DNA of 64,000 nt, taken from positions 8,458,953 through 8,522,952 of the forward strand of contig NC_088324.1 of assembly GCF_910592395.1 (NCBI RefSeq). Direction: 5' to 3'. The stretch's first letter is position 1; the number at the start of each line of letters is the position of its first letter. The translations under genes and the position numbers were made by a program. The stretch comes from Lineus longissimus. Lineage: Eukaryota; Nemertea; Pilidiophora; Heteronemertea; Lineidae. Shown piece by piece: positions 1 to 10,100 of this stretch. The notes beneath the pieces are model-generated. The model was not told where the DNA came from, did no database searches, and saw only the letters and a list, made by a program, of their open reading frames with translations.

Positions 1-379
1 GATGGACTGGTATAAGTGACACAATTTCTAATATTTCTTTTCGGGTAAAGCAACGAAAACAGATTTTTAAACATGATAAATCATCACAACTCATTATTAT
101 AGAGGGTTTGGAATTGAAAGGTATTTTTGAACAAAAGCCTTGAAATTGTCTAGTGTTGAAAACATATGAACTGGTACTGTATTGGACCTCTTTCCCCCCG
201 TAAGCCGACTTAAGAGTGGAATTTTGACCAATCAAGAAACACCATCATATTCATAGTGTTTAGATGGCAGAACGACCCAAATGAACGTTTTTTGATTCTC
301 AAAATGTCCACAGGTAATTTTAGACGCAGCATATGGGCAGCTAAGGTGGCATAAACGTAAAGTTATTATGTTTACTTAC

Positions 380-3300
380 GATCGTTTATGGCTGCTAATT
401 TCTTGGCATCGGGCCCACCACCTGATAACAGAAAAAATATAGGCTTATGGATGAATACCAAGAAAACTTAGCCTTGTTTGGTTAGAAGTTCTGTCTTTTT
501 ACCAAGACCATCGCTACAATTTTGTTAAAATGTGGGATCCGAAACCTTTGTTAACATTGTTAGGCTATCACCCCTTTCCACCCAAAAACATTCATGGAAC
601 TTTTTCTAGCCCCTCTACCTTCTTCTAAAAATTTGACACGTTTTTCAATATTCAAACACGTCAAATTTCACACTATTTTCCACCTTAAATAAAAAGCTGA
701 AATTCAAGAACTCACATGCACAGAGAGGAGAGATATTACTTGTTCAAGTGTCACCAAAACAATCATGGTGGGGCGAAATGTTTAAGCAAAACTTGTTGTG
801 CCACTTTTTAAAGGCAGCATGTCATTTTCAACGTTCTGCTGCATGACTTTTTCGAACATATCAAAATAAATAACCCGTGGAAGTTTCTTTTTTTGCCCGA
901 TGCTTCAATACATATGATATTTCATCAATTTGTATCTCCATTATTGAAAGAACTATGATCTGATTATTGATACATGCAAGTTTTACTCATGAATGATATT
1001 TTGGGACAAGTGCACCAAGGTTTAGGACATTCACAACACAAGATACACACACTGCTTCAAATTACAACTCGACAATAACACAGAAGACACTGCTTATGGC
1101 TGAATTGGACCTTCTTCTTGTAATTGCACTGCAAGAAGAGCGTAGAGTGCGACAGGATACTAATATTTCAGAGGATTTTCATTCAGCACTTGTTGGATAT
1201 GACCGATATGTGATGACACGCAACTCCAGCTAGACACAACAACGAAAGAGCCAAGGCAACGATGATAATCGCTTTGATGCCTTGGCCCAGACCTTTGCCT
1301 TACAGATGTCTGTGACGACCCAACATGCACTAGAATTAAACAGACAGACAGGGAACAGTCCGATGACCCGACAATGTTAGGACAGAAAATAGCCTTGTCC
1401 AACGATCATAGCCACGGTGACCTTCAATTGGAAAATTGGCTAATTTGGACAAACCGAAGAAACTGCAATTCTAAAACATCACTATCCTCCCGGCAGAGTC
1501 CCCTCTTGACAACCAAACCACACAATCACTTTATCCAAACCATCAGGCAGACCCCCGTCCTTTGGATTTCTGTGTTCAATTCACTTCCCAGAAGATAGCC
1601 AACAACAGACAGGTCAGGAGAGATAGTTATCATTCTGCAGAACTACAGATCACCAAATGAGTCAGAAGTGAGAAACAAAGATATTCTACTGAATAATTTG
1701 TATATTATTCATTGCAAGAAAAAAAGAACTAGAAGTGTCTGAAATGCAGAAAATGTGATAAAACATGTGTCCAAACCCTAGTAAAAAGGTAAAATGCAAC
1801 AGGCTAAACTACACCAATCAGGAACAAGCTCACATCTAGAGGGAAGTTAGCACACCAAGTGTCTACGTACCGTACGCCCGTCTCGGCTCCATCGGTCCCC
1901 TTTGACTAAGACTCCCTTCCTGATGGTGACCAGTTTCTAGGATTAGAGTAAACAACTTAGTAACCATCATCATAGTGTAATATGACTAAATGGCAGAGGA
2001 ACAACACCAAAGTCAAGCAAAGGCCAATACAGACACAAGACTACATGCATGAAGACTTCATAGCATTAGGAGTCATGATACCAGCCCCCCCCCCCCCCCC
2101 TACACACTTGATAAACCTCGTTGATTGACAGAATTTTGGATTGTTAGTACCGTCAACAAAAAGGCAGAAGTGCAACATGTACTAAACTAACACCGTTGTA
2201 CTGCTGGAAGCCTCTGGTTGGTGGTTGGAGGACCACTTTGATATCAAGACTAGCAATACCAGTACCACAGATGAAGTAAGTTTATGTAAACCCACTATTT
2301 CATTTGATGCAAACTTTGGAGGATGGCGACTCCCTGATGGATGGAGGTTAGAATGACATGTATCACACCCTGAACCTAAGCAACCTAAACCAAAACTATT
2401 TCTACAACACCGACGACGACATTAAAATCCACTACAAGAAGCGACCGAGAAGAAGAGAGACAAACCAATCAACCAGCAGAACCTTTTTCGATTACGCTCA
2501 AGACTTGACAGAAACTGTGACGAGATGAACAAGAACCTGACCATGCAATAAGCATCACACAGTTACGAGTCTCAAAGTGAACATTTTATGATTTGTTTCA
2601 AGTCAAACTAGCCAACTGCAACAGGCAGAGTAATCTCTTTCTCTAGACTACAATAATTACAAATTATTTCAGTTTTCAACACGGAAATGAAGAGAAATAT
2701 CACTTTAGCTCTTCCAAGTTAATAACTTGAGAAATATTCACCCACTGGAAAGTTAGAAACCTTTCCACACTTGCGCGTCTTTTGCAGAGCTCACTACAAT
2801 TCTTTTCGTTAGTATTTTTCCATCCAAAAGTAATAACTTATTTAAACATAACAATATGACATGATTCATGAGACATTGAAAAAGAAACTGGAACAAGAGC
2901 TGACCTCAAGTGATTCGCAACCCAGTCAATAGCCAGCTAAGTAATAAACAACAGTCCCAACTCAAGAATCTGAATAATCTATTAAAAAAACACAACTTTT
3001 TTGTCAACTGACGACAAGTGAGCATCCATTCTCTCTTGTCCTTGATTCTTGGGTTAGCAAGCACAAACAGTCAACTTGATGTCAGCCCTTTTCACCAGCA
3101 CGATGCAGAATGGAGATGAAGTTTACCAAGGGGGTCGTCATACGGTCTTTTTAAACCTTGTGGTCCCAAAAGTTCCACAGGTGGCTGACTCTGTGGAGGT
3201 TGTTGATTACCAGATGGCTGTTGAAGTTTCTCGGCGATCTGAAAACAAGATAAGAAGGTGAGAAACTGAAAACAAAGTTCATGTCATTACTCATTGTCAC

Positions 3301-3804
3301 ACTCGAACAATTTACATATAATTTGTCACAGACTTCATACCTGAAAAAGACTAGGCCTAACTCTATGACTTATCAAGATTGCCAAAATTTATTTTCGCAT
3401 ACAATGTATACAGGCAAACCGTCTAACATCAGAATGAATTGAAACGTGTGAAGACCCATCACACAACACAGAACAATGCATTCAAAATGCGCACATGCCG
3501 AGCGGCCATCTTGAAAAACGCGTGCACCTGCAGTGATGACTGTGCATCGTGTGCATTGCGTCGACCGGCAATTCGGGGCGGCACAAAGATGTTTAGAAAA
3601 CTATGAATAATCGACATTTTAGGGGGCAAATTTTGACATTATTGTGTTCTGGTGGTTCTTGGAATACTTATTCACCTGTCTAGCACGAGCTACAGCATCA
3701 GCAAAAGCTGTTTGTGTGTCTACAGGATTATTTGCGTGAGGAGGTGCGACGGCAGAGTAATTGTCCATAATGGCGCGAGTCAATCGGGGAAGCTGACGTA
3801 GCCC
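380..3804 (-). CDS. FUBP: FUBP/KHSRP-family KH-domain protein, 5' exons (partial)
   Basis: Far upstream element-binding proteins are nuclear KH-domain proteins that bind single-stranded DNA and RNA in transcription and splicing. Only the N-terminus, before the KH domains, is here. Coding exons on the minus strand: exon 1 3768-3676 (31 codons from MDNYSAV, containing AFADAVARARQ), exon 2 3238-3127 (starts IAEKLQQPSG, contains GLKRPYDD), a possible exon 3 1936-1871, and exon 4 421-380 (GGPDAKKLAAIND). The order DAxxRARQIA, then KRP-D, then PD-KK matches the vertebrate FUBP1/KHSRP N-terminus. Donors are gtgaat, gtaaac, gtacgt and gtaagt, and all phases agree. A 5' acceptor at 3805-3806 suggests exon 1 begins at 3804 and that a non-coding exon lies further right. 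The KH domains must lie left of the window. The family call is firm; the exact paralogue is not. Confidence 0.8.
1871..1936 (-). CDS. Possible alternative FUBP exon 3 (66 nt)
   Basis: On the minus strand a pyrimidine-leaning acceptor (...atcctag) is followed by 66 open bases and a strong donor (gtacgtag). The exon enters and leaves in phase 1, so it can be skipped without changing frame. Read in the frame set by its neighbours it encodes TGHHQEGSLSQRGPMEPRR, a low-complexity polar and basic linker with no family match that I recognise. Exon 2 joins exon 4 directly in the same phase, so this may be a cassette exon or a chance open stretch. Confidence 0.4.
2085..2100. repeat. Poly-C tract
   Basis: An uninterrupted run of about 15 cytosines lies in a FUBP intron. 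Similar runs recur at 4418-4428 (G), 4720-4733 (G), 5975-5988 (C), 6660-6671 (C), 36375-36386 (C) and 36655-36679 (C), mostly next to mobile-element remnants. Confidence 0.9.
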
Positions 3805-4260
3805 TGAAATTTACCAGAAATAAAAAGCAAAGGTTTGGGATTAGAGCGATCACAAAATAGACAATTAGGAAATTTTAGTTATTATTTAATTATATTACTT
3901 TAGTGTTAAGATTTATTGACTCAATTTAACTATATTTAATCATTTGAACAGATTTTTAAAAGAAGTATTAGAGAATGAAATGATAATTACAAATTCCATG
4001 GGGCGCCAATTTCCCCAAATTTTCTAAAAAGTTTAAAGCGGAAATTGAAATAAAGTCCCCAAGTTATACAATATATATATAACCTTTAAAGAATATAGAT
4101 TAGACCATATACAACATCCTTCGGCAACTTGATAAGATTGATTTAATTTTGGCTGGGTTTTGGCATCACTTCCGTGTTCAGCTGTTGAAAGTTCGCGACC
4201 CCTGAAGTTAGCCAATGCCTGACGAGAGGGCAGTCACGTGAAATTGTTGTTATTGCAGAA

Positions 4261-4634
4261 GCGGTTTGTTACATCCTCGATGTACATCGGGGGATGTCGG
4301 AGTTCTTCCTAGTAATAACAGGTGACGCTACTGTTAGTTCATTCCTTACGCGGGAAATACGAATGCGCACGTGGACTTCGTTAAAAAAGGGAAGGCGCCC
4401 TGCATGATTTGTGAAGGGGGGGGGGGGGGTCCCAGCAGCTTTGGGCTTCTGTTAGCCAGGATTCATACTGGTGATAAACCAGTCAATGGGAACCGAAGTG
4501 AATTGTGATTGATCTGAGGGATCGGATATGGATTGATACTGGTGATAAACCATTCAATGCGAATTCAAACTGGTGAATATGATATCATCTGAGGGATCGG
4601 ATTAGATTCGTACTCATCATCATCATCATCATCT
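4261..4634 (+). repeat. Left arm of a 2.5-kb inverted repeat with decayed C2H2-linker motifs
   Basis: This arm is matched in reverse complement by 6472-6807. Shared blocks include the stretch around tttgttacatcctcgatgtac, a gatttgtgaaggg block followed by a poly-G run, ttgggcttctgtt, and two blocks reading attcatactggtgataaacc. The last translates as IHTGDKP, the conserved linker between C2H2 zinc fingers, but the surrounding frame is interrupted by stops and carries no finger cysteines. The inner end is a short (atc)n run at 4616-4634. It is probably a decayed repeat family that captured, or derives from, a zinc-finger gene. Confidence 0.65.
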
Positions 4635-6184
4635 GCTTCACCGTGGGAGGAGTAAAACTCCTGTTGACTGATATCTGTAATGGTATAGATATAATGCTAT
4701 GTTCTTAGCATGCGCAAATGGGGGGGGGGGGGGGTCCAGTTTGGGTCCTGTCAAAATCATTGATGATGGAACTCACGAGAAATTCTACAGGGTGGCCAAG
4801 AAAGGTTTTCCCTTCCACAATATAATTCTATTGTGTATCCATTGTGTGAGGGAAAATAATTATGGGCCACCCTGTAGTACATGAACTTGTCATCCTATCA
4901 AAGACATCGGAGCGAAATAAAGTAAAAAACGAGGACATTTCTGTTTTCCCCCGCAACCGGACCTGTGTATTTTACCCTCGTTCTATATTGATACCTGCAG
5001 AAATGACTTTCGGCCATTGAGACAGTAGTGCACCATGTCTCTTCTGGATGTTCCCTCCCCTTCATAGCTCGCCATGTTGCCAGAGAGTGTACCAAGTCTT
5101 TGATGGATGTACCATGCCCCTTCACTATGCGTTCTCTGCATGTCTGATCTAGATGTGTACTCTGCCAACGTAGTGCACCATGTTTCTACAGGGTAGACCT
5201 GGTCTCCACCCGTAGGAAAAATGTGTCTCATTTTCACACGGTGAATACCTGATTTTCATAAAGGGATTGAATGAAATCACAACACCAGACCTGCAGATAC
5301 TGCAACAACCATACCACAACCTGGCCTGATAATACAGCATATGCTGTCACAACCAGACCTGATAGACAGGAGATGCTGTCACAACCAGACCTGGTGAGAT
5401 AACTTATGCTGTTACACCCAGACAGAGCCAAGGGCAGCACGAGCAGATCCATGTCCACACCCGACAATCCATCTCAAAGCAGACCAATGAACGAGCTCGA
5501 TCGATAGCAAAGATTACTTCGGAGCAATCCTCAACCCGCGTTCATGTTTTGAAACATACTGAACCTATGATGTGACCAGGTCAATAGGAAGGATAGAGGC
5601 CCAAGTCCGAGTTCCCTTAGGTGGATTACTGAAGGTTATGTTTCAAACCAGATCAGGACATAGGCACATCCATGGCAAACAAACAGAAACAAAGACAAAA
5701 ACGCTCATATTCTGCGGACAAAACTGAAAATGAAACTTTTATTTACTAGCAAAAAACACAAAGTATTATTACAATGTCATACAGTATATGATATACAGGT
5801 TATCCTTGCCTATAACGTCTTCTATGCGTTCTGGTACAATACCTGAAGATGGAATACCCTGAAGATGTACCATACATTCAATTAGGCCCACAAAGGGGTA
5901 TCATCAGGAGTGGGTGTGAATACTCAAGAAATCTTTATAGTAAACTCCGCCCTCTAAGCATACTGACCTTTGCCCCCCCCCCCCCCCCGGAGAAGAGTCC
6001 ATTGATCATGATATTTGTTTGCAGGGTAGTTCACTACCACACGACACTCGAGCTGTTTTCATGGTGGGTAAAACCATGGAGGTATAAATAAACCAGTGGC
6101 ATCTAAATGTGCCCTTGTGCACCCAAAATAACAAATGACGTTAGCCGTTCTCCAAGTAAGAGGACGGGTCACCCAGTAGGCCTA
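4635..6184. other. Spacer of the inverted repeat
   Basis: This is non-coding sequence with poly-G (4720-4733) and poly-C (5975-5988) runs, loose repeats of the phrase caccatgt around 5000-5190, and the minisatellite at 5280-5425. I see no gene. The short minus-strand open frames at 4898-5467 are products of the repeats. Confidence 0.5.
5280..5425. repeat. Minisatellite, cacaaccagacctg repeats
   Basis: About four imperfect tandem units of roughly 33-36 bases share the core tgctgtcacaaccagacctg. They produce overlapping spurious open frames on the minus strand. Confidence 0.7.
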
Positions 6185-6189
6185 TATCG

Positions 6190-6490
6190 GGCATCACGAC
6201 AGCCTCCTAACCGTTGCCAAGAAGAAAAAGCTGAGGTGGTTCGGCCATCTCACGAGAGCCAAGGGAACACTAGCAAATAACATCTTGCAGGGCACAGTGG
6301 AGGGTATATAGCCGCCGACGCGGTCGTCCAAAGAGAATTTGGATGGATGACGACGTACTGGACTGGAAGAAAGACCAGTGACCTTATCCCAATATCCGCC
6401 TCGCCGAGCACAGAACCGTGTGATGTCGCATCGGGCTAAGGGTCGCCCCAATGGCCGCATGGCTGCGGGACATGATGATGATGATGAATC
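6190..6490 (+). mobile_element. Truncated RTE-like LINE 3' end (plus orientation)
   Basis: The plus strand reads [18 protein letters not shown], then an ILQGTVEG stretch interrupted by stops and frameshifts. This is the familiar C-terminal tail of non-LTR retrotransposon reverse transcriptase ORFs (WFGH...R.KRI/W..D...W). The copy ends in the phrase gccatggctgcggg and a (gat)n tail, the short 3' tandem repeat expected of RTE-type LINEs. The same 3' end occurs inverted at 39476, 48393 and 52518. It is dead: 5' truncated and frame-broken. Confidence 0.8.
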
Positions 6491-6807
6491 CACATCTCTC
6501 ATATGACCACAGTCACTTGAGTTTACATTGTTTATCACCAGTATGAATCCATATCCGAGCCTCAGACCTTGGCCTCAGACGATCACATTCAGCCGAGTTC
6601 CCATTGAATGGTTTATCACCAGTATGAATCCTGGCTAAACAGAAGCCCAAGGCTGGGAACACCCCCCCCCCCAGGACCCTTCACAAATCCTACTGGGGTC
6701 ATCCCTTAAAAAAACCCAAAAAAACCTGTTAAGTCCTTCACGTCACCTGGGGAACTTGAAGAACTCTGATGTCCCTCAATGTGTACATCGAGGATGTAAC
6801 AAATCGC
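6472..6807 (-). repeat. Right arm of the 2.5-kb inverted repeat
   Basis: This is the reverse-complement partner of 4261-4634, diverged but with blocks in the same order, including two tttatcaccagtatgaatcc blocks (the linker-like motif on the minus strand) and the aaatcgc...gtac end. Its inner edge is a gat microsatellite fused to a LINE 3' remnant. Confidence 0.65.
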
Positions 6808-6989
6808 CAAGAGACCGAAGAGCGCTTAAGGAAGTACCTCAGTCAATAATATAGTGCGTATAATTTTATCAGGACATTTATCTTATTCTTAAAAATCAAG
6901 CTGAATTATGACAGTTGCTTATAAAAGTAAAAACAAATAAATGTCAAATAGTTACCTAACTGATCGTGTTTTTTAATTTCACAAAATTA

Positions 6990-7148
6990 TAATATTACGG
7001 CGCGGCCTACTTTGAGCATGCGCTGTACAGATTTGTACGACAGCTACTTCCGGTTTTTCCAGGAAATTTTCCTCCCAAAAATTGCACTTTTTCTTGAATA
7101 AAGCCATCATCAGATTGGATCAAAGCTAAAGAAAAGCAGGGATCGAAA
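6990..7148 (+). promoter_or_regulatory. Probable AP3M promoter and 5' UTR
   Basis: Just upstream of the AP3M start codon lies a GC-rich block with an NRF1-like palindrome (gcatgcgc, near 7015) and an ETS-like acttccgg (near 7049), both typical of TATA-less housekeeping promoters. This is a motif-based guess only. Confidence 0.35.
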
Positions 7149-10100
7149 ATGATTCATAGTCTGTTCATCATCAATAACTCTGGGTACGATAATTTTACCC
7201 GTTAATCTGTAAAATAGGTGGAAACCTGGACGATTTTGGAAGACCGACCCCCAAACACTACACTACACTACAGTCACCACACAGTGAAACTGAAACACTG
7301 AAACAGGCGAACTGGCAATTTGAAGCCAAAGGCCAAGGGCAAATCAGGACCAGTCCCAGGGCCAGAATTTTGTCAAATCTCAAAAATCAGTCGTGGAATG
7401 AAATTTGCAGTCTCGAGACAAAGCCCAAATAAGTCGGATATACAAATGTCTATAGTAATACATGTAGTTTCTTACATTACACTACACTGCAAGCGTCATC
7501 TTCTGCACACTGCCAGTGCCACAGACACTGTATGATTACGGCGCTGTCACCTACAACCCAGGCGGGCCTGTCTTAAGCTGAGGGAGGGCTTATACTGCCA
7601 GAGCTAGCTAGAGACAGAGTCGGAGGTCAAGAGCAATTGATGACGACTGCATCTTATGTTGGACCCATTGTCATTTTGGCCACAAAGGAACATGTCGACT
7701 TGCAAAACAGAGTTTTTTAACCAGTTAGAGATGAGATGAGATCAGCTTCCTTCTGTGTGTTCTTCTTCTTGCTCTGGCCATTCAGCACTTTCCTAAAGCA
7801 AGAGTTTTGGGCTTCTGCTCAGTTATTGATTAATTGAAAGTATTGTTAAGAATGTAACCTGGCTCCAAGGCTTATTGTTCATGATCTAGGGGTCTTTTGA
7901 TTTGCTAATACCTGATTGGGAGTCTCGAGTTCCTTCTTCAAAAAGAGGCAAATGTCTTTTTTGGAATGGACCTGTTTTTGACATTGGAGGATATGGTTAG
8001 TCGGCCGGTTGTGATTTGTTTCACCTACAGACATACACGCTTGGCATATTTGTATTCATATGAGAAGGGAAAGGGGATACTTGTCCCAACGTTACAATAC
8101 CAAAACCCATCGTATCTTTTAGGTATGGAAGCTTGACATTGCAATTACATGTAAAACTTTTAATAACTTGTCAAATTCTAATCCAATTTTAGGGATGTCT
8201 TCCTGGAGAAACACTGGAAGAGTGTGATTCACCGCTCCATTTGTGATTACTTCTTTGAAGCACAATCAAAGGTAGGTGCTTAATTTGTAGGTGCTTAATC
8301 TGCTGAATTTTTAGATGCTAAAGCAACACTGGCACTATTGTCTGTGGTGTAGGTTTCAAGATCTTCTTACATTGATCATTCATCCCTTGCCAGTCCTTAT
8401 CTTGTGTTTTATTGTCTGATTTACAGGCGAGCACGTCTGATGATGTGCCTCCAGTCATACCAACTCCGCATCATTACTTGATCAACATCCATAGGAACTC
8501 CATGTATTTCATAGCTGTGGTCACAACTGAAGGTTTGTTTTGATATCCATCTCAGTCAGTCTGTTGCTGCGTTCGTCATTTTGCTGTTACATTTTGAATA
8601 GAAAAGTTCAATGTCAATTGCTGGGGCTTTGATCAACACGGGGTATTAAAAAATGAATGGACTGGGTCTGGTGTGCTATTGCTTGTAATTGAGAGGCCTG
8701 AATAGTTTTAAATTTTGATATTTTTGCCTTGCAGTTCCACCACTATTTGTGATCGAATTCCTTCATCGAGTTGTTGATATCCTGGAAGATTATTTTGATG
8801 AGGCCACAGAGTCACAAGTCAAGGAGAATTATGTGGTCGTGTATGAGGTTTGTAGTATTTCTTCAGGCCTGGCCAGACTCGGAAACCCGAGTATACATCA
8901 GTCAGAAATATCCCATCCCATTCTGTCATGCTGTGCATTCATGTTGTCAGCCTGTACAAATTTCTGGCCTTTTAAAACTTGAAAGCACTAGTACGGACAG
9001 TGCATCTGTGATGTGCGTACTCAAATTTTAGAGGATGGGCCACAATATTCTCCAGTTTTCAACTGGGATCAGACCTGAATGGAGTCTGTTCAATGAGTGA
9101 GGACTTGGTCACTACTGGTTTTGTCCATAGAATTAAGCTATTGCGCTGAATCAAGGAAGCATTTCTAGAAAAAGTTGGAGTCTGCATTTACCTGGAAAAT
9201 GTTGTACATTGTAAAGATCATGTGCCTCCTAATTGTCAAAGTTTCATCTTTCCAGATCTTGGATGAGATGCTTGATAATGGATTCCCCCTTGCCACAGAG
9301 TCAAACATCTTGAAGGAACTTATTAAACCACCCAATATCCTGAGGACCATTGCTAATACGGTCACTGGGAAATCTACCAAGTAAGTTGGGTTGGCATTGA
9401 TGTGCATTTTGTTATTACCCCCTTGGGCCTTAAATCATTTGATACAAACCTAGCTCCTCATCTGTTCAATTGTGTGAAAACAAAGATCATTCATTCGCAA
9501 ATCTAATCCGTTGGCCATAGGCCATTGCCAGACAGTGACTTCAGAGCTGTGATACTCTTAACTGCAAAACTTAGTTTTCGTTGGAAAAACTAAGTAATTA
9601 TGTAATCTGCCAAAATATAAATCGCAAGCATTCAATTTGTTTGGGAACTTTTCAGGTATCTGTGTGTCAGTTTACAGTATTTCGACGCCATTCTTTATAT
9701 TTCAGCGTCAGTGCAACACTGCCAACCGGACAACTGTCGAATGTACCTTGGAGGCGGACGGGCGTCAAATATACGAACAATGAGGCCTACTTTGACGTGA
9801 TAGAAGAGATTGATGCCATCATTGACAAGTCAGGATCAACCGTTTGCGGAGAGATTCAGGGATATGTAAGTCGTTGTTGGTAATTGAGGAAAAATTGAAG
9901 ATCAGTAGTGCCAGTTTAAAACAATTTTTGGTTTTAAAGAAAAATTTACTGAGGATTGTACTAGTATTCCTTGTTACCTAAATATTAGCACCTGTTTGTT
10001 TTGAAATCCTATGCTAATTTCTAAAACTTTATTTTTAGATTTTAGAGAATGCAACTGTCAGAGGACTTTCCAGATTCCTAAATTTTTAGATAGCTTGCCT

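Larger units (their letters stand above)
422..3126. other. FUBP introns with no further gene seen
   Basis: Apart from the possible 66-nt exon and the poly-C run, I see no coding exon, structured RNA or recognisable mobile element in these AT-rich introns. The short open frames at 1160-1402 and 1374-1598 have no splice context or family resemblance. Confidence 0.5.

Noticed and set aside
3076-3261. Plus-strand 61-codon frame
   Set aside because: It is antisense to FUBP exon 2, which has family similarity and splice sites on the minus strand.
6194-6538. A 114-codon minus-strand frame
   Set aside because: It overlaps the LINE 3' remnant in the wrong strand; the family match is on the plus strand.
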